This document shows, piece by piece, positions 9,538-19,069 of a DNA stretch of 51,155 nucleotides (position 1 is the stretch's first letter; the number at the start of each line of letters is the position of its first letter). The notes below the pieces were generated by a model that was not told the origin of the DNA, made no database searches, and saw only the letters and a program-made list of their open reading frames with translations. Made by a program: the position numbers and the translations under genes. The DNA comes from Haliea sp. Its GTDB lineage: Bacteria > Pseudomonadota > Gammaproteobacteria > Pseudomonadales > Halieaceae. The stretch is from positions 1-51,155 of the forward strand of contig JAHEBM010000022.1 in NCBI GenBank assembly GCA_024642245.1, written 5' to 3'.

Positions 9538-9565
9538 TTGAATGTTGGGTCAAAATAGCGATAAT
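9538..9565 (+). promoter_or_regulatory. Candidate promoter of the DUF3348-DUF802 operon
   Basis: TTGAAT (9538-9543) and GATAAT (9560-9565) are separated by 16 bases, a plausible sigma-70 promoter. It lies in the 288-base gap between hemJ and the first gene of the four-gene operon. The rest of this gap contains a GC-rich stretch (9470-9535) and an AT-rich stretch (9665-9700), with no gene that I can support. Confidence 0.45.
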
Positions 9566-9730
9566 GCAGGCGGTGTTGCCGCCGGGTAGAGCGCTGCCTC
9601 GATGGTCCGGCACCCCGCGCTGCTACTGGTGTTGATGCGAACCTGCCCTGTATCCCGATCTTCCGCGCCAACTTATTTTTCAATAAATTCAAAGACTTTA
9701 AAGGCAACTCATCGCTTGTCGCAGACAATT

Positions 9731-10471
9731 ATGACCCAGCTCCCCCTCCAGACATCTGCCAGTGCCTCGCGACTTGTACGCTTGCTGGCCGGCTGGACTG
9801 AGGGTGAGAAGGCCACCTCCGCGCCCCGTTTCGCCCAACGGCTGGGCCAGCTCTTCGACCTGCCGGATTCGATCAGGATTTCGTCGGCCCACGTGAAGGT
9901 TCGCGCTGATCACTTTGCGCCGCCCGGGCTGGCCCGGGATGCGGTCAGGGAGGAGTTTTTTCGCCTGCGGGCCGCAATAGTTCGCTCCGCCCTGCGCAGT
10001 TTCATCCCCGGCACGGGATACGCGAGAATCCGTTTTCCCACGCCTGACCCCGAGGCTACCGCGGCAGCGGCAAGCAACCCCGAGCCCTATCTCGCGTTCT
10101 ACGCGGCGCTGCAGCGGGATATCGATTTCAGATGCAGGAACTTGCAGGCCGCCACGCGGGAATCAGTGGCGGGCTTTTCGCCGGCACTGGCACAACTTTG
10201 CGCGCTGGATGGCGCCCTGGCCGATCCGCTTGCGGTTCACAACCGGCGCTTTTTTGCCGCGGTTCCCAGGCTGCTGGAGAAAAGAATCGAAGTTCTAACC
10301 GAACAGTATCGCCAGGCACTGCCACAGGACGGACACGACACCGACCTGTGGGCGCGCACACTCGAGACCCTGCGCAACAATATGCAGGGGCTGCTGCTGG
10401 CAGAGATAGAAACCCGACTGCTCCCGGCCCTTGGCCTGATTGAAGCACTCGACGAACACACTCAAAGATGA
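9731..10471 (+). CDS. DUF3348 family protein, first gene of motor-like operon
   Basis: Unknown function. The 246-residue soluble, mostly helical protein has no signal peptide or TM segment. I recognise it as DUF3348 from its RLVRLLAGW start, its REEFFRLRAAIVRS helix and its place before a DUF802 gene. A longer frame back to 9602 exists, but the first 43 residues look non-native; ATG 9731 lacks a clear Shine-Dalgarno sequence. Its stop is 4 bases before the DUF802 start, so it is coupled to the channel gene and probably binds the channel's cytoplasmic part. That binding is inference. Confidence 0.78.
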   Translation: MTQLPLQTSASASRLVRLLAGWTEGEKATSAPRFAQRLGQLFDLPDSIRISSAHVKVRADHFAPPGLARDAVREEFFRLRAAIVRSALRSFIPGTGYARIRFPTPDPEATAAAASNPEPYLAFYAALQRDIDFRCRNLQAATRESVAGFSPALAQLCALDGALADPLAVHNRRFFAAVPRLLEKRIEVLTEQYRQALPQDGHDTDLWARTLETLRNNMQGLLLAEIETRLLPALGLIEALDEHTQR

Positions 10472-10475
10472 CGCT

Positions 10476-12437
10476 ATGACCAGAATACTTTTCGTAACCG
10501 CCTTCGCCTTGGGCGCCGCCGCCGTTGTCTGGATGGGCCTGGGTTTCGCCGGCTCACATGCCCTTGCGTTCGCTGTCACCAGCGTTATCGGGGGCGTCTA
10601 TTTACTGGGCGCGGCGGAGCTGCTGCAATTTCGGCGAGCGACCGCCACCCTGGCGGCGGCACTCGCCGCCATTCCCGAAAAAACGCCGGATGCCCGGCAG
10701 TGGCTGGGGCTCTGGCTGGAGCGTCTTGACCCATCCCTGCGCAACGCCGTGGCGCTGCGTATCGAGGGAGAGCGGGTCGGGCTGCCCGCGCCGGTCTTCA
10801 CCCCCTACCTGGTAGGCCTGCTGGTCATGCTCGGCCTGCTGGGAACATTCGTGGGCATGGTTGACACCCTCAGTGGCGCCGTACTGGCCCTGGAAGGCAG
10901 CACGGAACTGGAGGCAATCCGTTCCGGCCTGGCTGCGCCAATCAGGGGCCTGGGCGTTGCCTTCGGCACCTCGGTCGCCGGCGTGGCGGCGTCCGCCATG
11001 CTGGGGCTGATGTCGACCCTGGCCCGGCGGGAACGCATGCTTGCCACCCGGCACCTCGACGCCAGGGCGGCGACCGTGTTCAGGGAGTTTTCCCTCGGTT
11101 ACCACAGGCAGGAGGCGTTCCAGGCCCTGCAAACACAGTCCCAGGCGCTGCCCGCAGTCGCCGGCCAGCTGCAAGCGGTGGCGGCCCAGCTGGAGTCGAT
11201 GAGCCAACGCGTGAGCGAACAGTTACTGGCCAACCAGGGACAGTTTCACGAATCTGTCGAGACCCGCTTCACCGCGCTGGCCGCTTCCGTGGACCAGTCC
11301 CTCAGGGAGAGCCTGGCCGCGAGCAGTCGCGCCGCCGGGGAAAGTATCAAGCCGGTGCTCGCCGAGGCGATGGTGGGCTTCAGCAACGCCGCGCTGGAGA
11401 CACAACTGCGCCTGGCGGAGCGTGCACAGGAGCAACTACAGTCGTTCGGCGAGAAATTCGATGCCGCCAATGGCGCCATGCTGGCGAGCTTCGACAGGGC
11501 TTCATCCACCTGGGTCGAGCAGACCGTGTCCCTGCAGGGCGCCATCCAGGCGTCGATGACAGAGTCGTCACGGGAGCTGGTGGAAAATGCCCGGACCACC
11601 ACCAGCAGCATGCTGGACGAAATCGGCGGCCTGCTGCAATCCAGCGAGCAGTTGCTGCAAGCCCGCGCGAACTCCGAGGCAGCCCTGCTGGCCAGCCAGG
11701 ATGAGCATATCGAACGCCTCACGGCCGCACTGACAGCGGGTCTTGGCAAGATCAGGGAGCAGGAGGAGCTGGGCCAGCAGGCGGCCCGGGAGCGCCTCGC
11801 CGACCTGGAAACCACTGTCACCAGTCACCTCACCCGACTCGGCCAGGGCCTGGAAGAGCCGATGACCCGCCTTATCCAGACCGCCTCGGAAACCCCGCGC
11901 GCGGCCGCCGAGGTGATCGGGCAACTGCGGGCGGAGATTGGTAACAATATCGAGCGCGACAACCAACTGCTGCTGGAACGCCAGAACGTTATGGAGCAAC
12001 TGAGCGCACTGGCGGACTCGCTGCAGCAGGCGACGTCCGGCCAGCGGGAAGCCGTGGAGCAGCTGGTGAGTTCCTCCACCCGGATGCTGGGGGACGTCAG
12101 CGCCCACTTCGGCGACCAGGTTGTGGACCAGCTCTCGAAAATTTCCGGTGCCAGCGCGCACCTCGCCGGCAGCGCCACCGAGCTGGCCAGCCTCGGCGAG
12201 GCGTTCAGCCTTGCGGTCACGCTCTTCAACGACGCCAACAACAGCATGATCGAGCACCTGGGTCGGGTCGAGGCGTCGATGGAGAGGTCCGGTGCCCGCA
12301 GTGACGAGCAAATGGCCTATTACGTGGCGCAGGCGCGCGAGATCATCGACCAGAGCATGCTGTCACAACAGGAAATCGTGGAGGACCTGCGCCGCCTCGG
12401 TAAGAAGGAGCGGCCGCTCGCGGCCGGGGCCGGTTGA
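10476..12437 (+). CDS. DUF802 protein: MotA/ExbB-like channel subunit with long helical tail
   Basis: Predicted inner-membrane subunit of a proton-driven motor. The 653-residue protein has TM helices at about 5-25, 29-50, 107-130 and 154-182. LGLLGTFVGM (119-128) followed by GLGVAFGTSVAG (about 158-169) is the MotA/TolQ/ExbB/ZorA signature. Residues 185-653 form a Gln/Glu/Ala-rich, almost continuous helical tail expected to extend into the cytoplasm, as in ZorA. I assign DUF802 from memory. The start at ATG 10476 is 4 bases after DUF3348, and the stop overlaps the next start as ATGA. Substrate and biological role are unknown. Confidence 0.8.
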   Translation: MTRILFVTAFALGAAAVVWMGLGFAGSHALAFAVTSVIGGVYLLGAAELLQFRRATATLAAALAAIPEKTPDARQWLGLWLERLDPSLRNAVALRIEGERVGLPAPVFTPYLVGLLVMLGLLGTFVGMVDTLSGAVLALEGSTELEAIRSGLAAPIRGLGVAFGTSVAGVAASAMLGLMSTLARRERMLATRHLDARAATVFREFSLGYHRQEAFQALQTQSQALPAVAGQLQAVAAQLESMSQRVSEQLLANQGQFHESVETRFTALAASVDQSLRESLAASSRAAGESIKPVLAEAMVGFSNAALETQLRLAERAQEQLQSFGEKFDAANGAMLASFDRASSTWVEQTVSLQGAIQASMTESSRELVENARTTTSSMLDEIGGLLQSSEQLLQARANSEAALLASQDEHIERLTAALTAGLGKIREQEELGQQAARERLADLETTVTSHLTRLGQGLEEPMTRLIQTASETPRAAAEVIGQLRAEIGNNIERDNQLLLERQNVMEQLSALADSLQQATSGQREAVEQLVSSSTRMLGDVSAHFGDQVVDQLSKISGASAHLAGSATELASLGEAFSLAVTLFNDANNSMIEHLGRVEASMERSGARSDEQMAYYVAQAREIIDQSMLSQQEIVEDLRRLGKKERPLAAGAG

Positions 12438-13078
12438 TGGAAGAACTGCAGTACGACCACAACGAGGACACACCCGTCTGGGCTATTTTCGGCGACCTCA
12501 TGGCCGGCGTGGTGGGGATCTTCGTGTTTATCCTGGTGTGGGTACTGGGCTACCAGGTCGAGCTGTCCCAGTCACTCAGGGAAGAAGTCAGCAAACGCCA
12601 GGCGGAAGAACAACGCCGGATGGCGCTCGAAGAAGCCCTCGCCGACCCCCTGGCAACCGGTCGCATCACTCTCTACGACGGTCGTATCGGCATCAGCGGC
12701 AGTGTGCTTTTTTCGCTGAACTCGGACCAGTTGCAGCCCGAGGGCCAGGCGCTACTGAAAACACTGGTGGGGCCGCTGCAGGTCTACCTTGGGGAGCGCG
12801 ACGAGCTGCTGATGGTCAGTGGCTTTACCGATGACCTGCCCATCCAGAAGGGCAACAGCCGCTTTGCCGACAACTGGGAGCTGTCGGCCCAGCGCGCACT
12901 TACGGTGACCAGGTCATTGATCGACGAGGGCATGCCCCCCGGTATGGTATTTGCCGCGGCCTTTGGCGCCCAGCAGCCGGTAGTGGCTAACGCGGATGAT
13001 GACGGCCGCTCACAAAACCGCCGGGTGGAGATGGCCCCGGTGCCGAAAAACCAGAAGCAGGCAGCGGATCCGGACTGA
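12434..13078 (+). CDS. OmpA/MotB-like plug subunit with peptidoglycan-binding domain
   Basis: Predicted partner of the DUF802 channel. The 214-residue protein has a short cytoplasmic N-terminus and a single TM helix (about 16-38) bearing Asp21 in WAIFGDLMAG, the position of the proton-carrying Asp in MotB, ExbD and ZorB. A coiled linker follows (about 42-70), then an OmpA domain with FTDD (131-134), NWELSAQRA (147-155) and NRRVE (195-199), which match the peptidoglycan-binding consensus. The start overlaps the DUF802 stop (ATGA), and the stop is one base before the DUF2894 start. Confidence 0.88.
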   Translation: MMEELQYDHNEDTPVWAIFGDLMAGVVGIFVFILVWVLGYQVELSQSLREEVSKRQAEEQRRMALEEALADPLATGRITLYDGRIGISGSVLFSLNSDQLQPEGQALLKTLVGPLQVYLGERDELLMVSGFTDDLPIQKGNSRFADNWELSAQRALTVTRSLIDEGMPPGMVFAAAFGAQQPVVANADDDGRSQNRRVEMAPVPKNQKQAADPD

Positions 13079-13079
13079 C

Positions 13080-13841
13080 ATGAGCAAAGGCACCTTGCGC
13101 AACGCCCGTACCGCCCTGCAGGAGGCCATCGACTCGCTCGAACTGGACGGTGGTGATCGCTTCGACGCCGTGCGCTTTCGCTTTATAAAATCCATGGCCG
13201 AAAAGGCAGCCGGGCAGGATGCGACGGTAGCCGGCATTGTCAGCGTCAAAGCCGCCGCGGCCCTGGATGCCTATCGCAATGACCTGGAGCGGGAGCGGGA
13301 GCAGATCGCGGCGGTGCTGGATGAAGCCGGCGCCCGTCACCCCTCAGCCCTGGCGGAACTGCAGGGGCTGCAGGAAGCCGGCGCCTATCCGGCCCTGAGG
13401 CGACTGGTGGCCCGGCTCAACCGGCCCGCCGCCACCTCGCCGCTCGCACCACTGCTGGCACACCTGGGGCAGTCCCGACTTGCAGACAGCGACGGCCCGT
13501 TGCAGGGCCCCGCGAGCGAACTGCTGCAACAGCAGGAAAATGCCGTCCTGAGCGCCCTGGCGACTGAAAACGGCGGGGGCCTTACACCACCGGGGCCGAC
13601 CCTCGCCGAACTGAAGTCAGCACGGTATTTTCGCGAGCTGAGCCAGCGCAGTGCCGCCCAGAGGCAGGTCGAGCGCGCGGTCCAGGAGGCCCCCGAGGAC
13701 TCCGGCCCCCTGAATCCAGAGAAGCTGGCGATACGCTCATTGATGACCATGCGCGAGCTGTCGCCGGGCTACCTCGGCCGCTTCGTATCCTATGTCGACA
13801 CCCTGTTCTGGCTGGAGCGCGCGGGCAGCAACGACAAATAG
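13080..13841 (+). CDS. DUF2894 family protein, last gene of motor-like operon
   Basis: Unknown function. The 253-residue soluble protein has helical N- and C-terminal parts joined by an Ala/Pro-rich middle. The C-terminus has the block PEKLAIRSLMTMRELSPGYL and ends in FVSYVDTLFWLE, which I recall as typical of DUF2894. There is no signal peptide or recognisable catalytic motif. The ATG at 13080 is one base after the OmpA gene stop, so it is part of the same transcript. It may dock on the cytoplasmic tail of the DUF802 protein; this is untested. Confidence 0.78.
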   Translation: MSKGTLRNARTALQEAIDSLELDGGDRFDAVRFRFIKSMAEKAAGQDATVAGIVSVKAAAALDAYRNDLEREREQIAAVLDEAGARHPSALAELQGLQEAGAYPALRRLVARLNRPAATSPLAPLLAHLGQSRLADSDGPLQGPASELLQQQENAVLSALATENGGGLTPPGPTLAELKSARYFRELSQRSAAQRQVERAVQEAPEDSGPLNPEKLAIRSLMTMRELSPGYLGRFVSYVDTLFWLERAGSNDK

Positions 13842-13943
13842 CGGCGACGTTTCGCGCCGTGCGAAAAAACACAGGTGCGAGCGCGCTGGATATTCACGGC
13901 GCCAGCCCCGATAATTTCCCTTCGGCAACAAGGCAGGATCAGC

Positions 13944-16246
<2,303 letters not shown>

Positions 16247-16253
16247 GCAGCCC

Positions 16254-16868
16254 GTGCGGTACCTGCCTTTTCTGCTGAGCCTTCTGGCGTTTTTCTGCGC
16301 GCCCCAGGCGGCCCGGGCGGAGTGTGAGTGCCTGTGGCAGGGTTCGTTCACCGAAGTCCAGGCCGGGGCCGACCTTGTCGTCAGCGGGTTGGTGCGCCGT
16401 GGCAAGGGTAACTCCATAGACCTTGGGATCGATCGCCTGCTGCGCGGTGATACCGATGACCAGGAAATTCGCATCTGGTTGAAAACCGGGGACTACTGCC
16501 GCCCGGAGCCGGCGTTGTTCCCGGTGGGCAGCCAGTGGGTGATGGCACTTGACCGGATAAGCCAGGACGTCCCGGGCGGGTTCAATCCCCATACCCCCAA
16601 CGTCAGCTACGGCCGCGTCGGGGATTACAGCCTTTCCAGCTGCGGCGGCTACTGGCTCAGCAGGCGCGGCAACTGGGTGACCGGTAACCTGGTGCAGGCA
16701 CCGCGCTGGGAGCGCGAACCTGAAATGAGCCCGGTCCTGCTGGATCTGGTTGCTGATTACGTGGCCGGAAAAGTGAGTGCAGAAGCCCTGGCCGAGGCCA
16801 GTCGGGAAGACCCCGCCGCGCGGGAATTGATGCTGGATACCCGGGCGTTCCTGCGGCAGGGCAAATAA
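16254..16868 (+). CDS. Secreted Cys-rich protein of unknown function
   Basis: Not recognised with certainty. The 204-residue product starts at GTG 16254, 7 bases after hemB. It has a clear signal peptide (about 1-22, ending ARA) and the mature protein begins ECECLW. Further Cys residues in GDYCRPEP and SLSSCGGYW suggest disulfides. The N-terminal half (CECLWxGSF ... LVVSGLVRR ... GDYC) resembles an NTR/TIMP-like fold, a weak inference. The C-terminal third is helical and charged. Its tight coupling to hemB may only be transcriptional. Confidence 0.75.
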   Translation: MRYLPFLLSLLAFFCAPQAARAECECLWQGSFTEVQAGADLVVSGLVRRGKGNSIDLGIDRLLRGDTDDQEIRIWLKTGDYCRPEPALFPVGSQWVMALDRISQDVPGGFNPHTPNVSYGRVGDYSLSSCGGYWLSRRGNWVTGNLVQAPRWEREPEMSPVLLDLVADYVAGKVSAEALAEASREDPAARELMLDTRAFLRQGK

Positions 16869-16879
16869 TTCGGCCGGGG

Positions 16880-17500
16880 CTAGCGCCGGGGCCAGGGCGG
16901 CCGCCGCGGATTTTTGCCTTCTACCAGGTCCATCAACTCATCCAGCATCATCAGGGAAAGGCCCCAGATACAGCGGCCCTCGTACATATAACAGGGCACC
17001 GGCATTTTCAGGCCCTTGTACTTCCACTCCATCTTTTCACGGTTGTCGATATCGAGCAGAAACTCGAGCGGCACCCACACCACCTCCGCCACCTCCTCGT
17101 TCGGCTGGAACGTCACCTCCCGTTCCAGGCGGAATACAAAGGGTGTTACGGCCATGCCAAACGGCCCCTTGCGCGGCCGGGTGATAATGTCCGAAAGCCG
17201 GCCGATGCACTGATCCTGTTCCCCCAGGGTCAGGCCCACCTCTTCCTCGGTCTCCCTTACCGCCACGGCAAAACCGTGGGCATCGGCCTTGTCCATACGG
17301 CCACCGGGAAACGCCATGTGCCCCGACCACGGGTCCCCCTGCCTTTCCGCGCGTTTAATCATTAGAATGTTCAGTTCGCCCTCGCGCACCTGCAGGATCA
17401 TCGCCACGGCCGAGCGCTTCATCAGTCTACGCCACACTTTTCGGCCCGGGCTGTGATCTAAAAGGCGTGTTTCGATAAGTTCCAGCAGTTGTACCGGCAC
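16880..17500 (-). CDS. CoA pyrophosphatase-type Nudix hydrolase
   Basis: Likely hydrolyses CoA or a related nucleotide diphosphate in the cytoplasm (NudL/YeaB group). The 206-residue protein has AFPGGRMDKADAH followed by RETEEEVGL, the Nudix box. The usual first Glu of the box is Ala, as in the NudL/UPF0035 group. The start is GTG at 17500 with no clear Shine-Dalgarno sequence; a shorter start at MKRSAVAM would lose part of the family's N-terminal helix. It is convergent with the preceding secreted-protein gene, 11 bases apart, and divergent from the ABC ATPase gene. Confidence 0.88.
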   Translation of the reverse strand: MPVQLLELIETRLLDHSPGRKVWRRLMKRSAVAMILQVREGELNILMIKRAERQGDPWSGHMAFPGGRMDKADAHGFAVAVRETEEEVGLTLGEQDQCIGRLSDIITRPRKGPFGMAVTPFVFRLEREVTFQPNEEVAEVVWVPLEFLLDIDNREKMEWKYKGLKMPVPCYMYEGRCIWGLSLMMLDELMDLVEGKNPRRPPWPRR

Positions 17501-17584
17501 GAGAGAGTTGTCCGCAGGGGTTTACAGGATTAAGCCAGCGGTGGACGCCGGTTACAAGTCGCAAAACAAAACGAAAAGGACATC

Positions 17585-19063
17585 ATGACAACCCAAGCCC
17601 TGCTGGAACTGCATCACGTCAACCTTGTATACCGGGCCCTGCCAGCGCTGCGGGACATCAGCTGGGCGCCACAGCGGGGCGAGCAATGGGCTTGCCTGGG
17701 GCCCAACGGCGCGGGTAAAACCAGCCTGGCCCGCGTGCTCAGCGCCCAGGCCACCCATTTTTCCGGCGAGTTCAGCCGTTCTGGCCTGCTGCAGGACAAG
17801 GGCGTGGCCTACGTCTGCTTTGAACAGGCCAAGGCGCTGTGTGACCGGGATCGTAAACTCGATGACTCGGAATTTCGAGCCGATGCAACGGACCCGGGAA
17901 CCACAGTGGAGGCGGTCATCCTGGGTGGTCGCAGTCCCGATGAGCATTTCCGGCAATGGGTGGCACGCTTGCACATCGGGCATATCCAGCAGCGCGGACT
18001 GCGCTTTATCTCCACCGGCGAGATGCGCAAAACACTGCTGGTAAGGGCCATTCTCAGCGACCCTGCACTGCTCATACTGGACAGCCCCCTGGACGGGCTG
18101 GACCTGGCCAGCCAGGAGGATATGCGGCAGATTATCGATGAGCTGCTGCACTCGGGCATGCATGTGTTGCTGCTGTGCCGCCAGCTGGAGGATGTACCCA
18201 CCGGCATCAGCCATGTGCTGGTACTCAATGAAGGCACAATATTCGCCCGCGGTACCCGCCAGGACGTTGTCACCCGGTCGGATGTGCTCGCACTGATGAA
18301 CCCACCGGTAACCGAACTGGGGCAACTGCCGGCGCCGGCGCCGCGCCCCTACCAACTCCCGGTGAGTGGTCCGCTGCTGGAATTGCGTGACGTCAGCGTT
18401 ACCTATGGTGAGCTGGCCGTGTTGCGCAACGTCAACTGGGTGCTGGGGCGCGATACGCACTGCTGTGTCTCGGGGCCTAATGGCTGCGGCAAGACCACCC
18501 TGCTGAGCCTGATCACCGGCGACAATCACAAGGCCTATGGCCAGGACATCACCCTGTTCGGTATCCGTCGGGGCAGTGGCGAGAGCGTGTGGGATATCAA
18601 GCAGAAATACGGCCAGCTCGATACCCAGTTACACCTGAATTACAAACGCGGCATGCGCGTGGTGGAAGTGGTGGTGTCGGGTTTCTTCGACACCATCGGC
18701 CTGTACGACAACTGGGGTGACCAGCAACGCGACATCGCCGACCAGTGGCTGGCCGCACTCGGCCTGGCCTCCTGCAGCCGCGAGAGCTTCGACGCCCTGT
18801 CGTTCGGCCTGCAGCGCATGGTGCTGCTGGCCAGGGCGATGGTGAAGTCCCCCATCATACTGCTGCTGGACGAACCCACCCTGGGTTTGGACGGCCACCA
18901 CCGCAAGCTGATGCTGCGGGCCATCGACCATATCGCCGCCAACAGCGACACCCGGATTATTTTCGTCAGCCACTCGGCGGGAGACGTTCCGGCCTGTATC
19001 AACCAGCACCTTCGCTTCGAACCGCAGGGTGACGGCTTCGAGGTGGTATGTCGCGAGGACTGA
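17585..19063 (+). CDS. modF: ModF-like protein with two ABC ATPase domains
   Basis: Soluble tandem ATPase of the ModF/PhrA group linked to molybdate or photorepair functions in E. coli; the exact role is unclear. The 492-residue length fits ModF. The first domain has GPNGAGKTS, signature STGEMRKTLL and Walker B LLILDSPLDGLD. The second has GPNGCGKTT, LSFGLQRMVLLARAMV and ILLLDEPTLGLD. Both domains look catalytically complete. AAAAGGA lies six bases before the ATG. No modABC genes are present in the window. It converges on the RND pump gene with only 6 bases between stops. Confidence 0.88.
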   Translation: MTTQALLELHHVNLVYRALPALRDISWAPQRGEQWACLGPNGAGKTSLARVLSAQATHFSGEFSRSGLLQDKGVAYVCFEQAKALCDRDRKLDDSEFRADATDPGTTVEAVILGGRSPDEHFRQWVARLHIGHIQQRGLRFISTGEMRKTLLVRAILSDPALLILDSPLDGLDLASQEDMRQIIDELLHSGMHVLLLCRQLEDVPTGISHVLVLNEGTIFARGTRQDVVTRSDVLALMNPPVTELGQLPAPAPRPYQLPVSGPLLELRDVSVTYGELAVLRNVNWVLGRDTHCCVSGPNGCGKTTLLSLITGDNHKAYGQDITLFGIRRGSGESVWDIKQKYGQLDTQLHLNYKRGMRVVEVVVSGFFDTIGLYDNWGDQQRDIADQWLAALGLASCSRESFDALSFGLQRMVLLARAMVKSPIILLLDEPTLGLDGHHRKLMLRAIDHIAANSDTRIIFVSHSAGDVPACINQHLRFEPQGDGFEVVCRED

Positions 19064-19069
19064 TCAGCC

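Noticed and set aside
13842..13943. Terminator after DUF2894
   Set aside because: GGCGACG/CGCGCC could form a stem with a bulge, but it is followed by an A-run on the plus strand instead of a T-run, so it is not a plus-strand intrinsic terminator.
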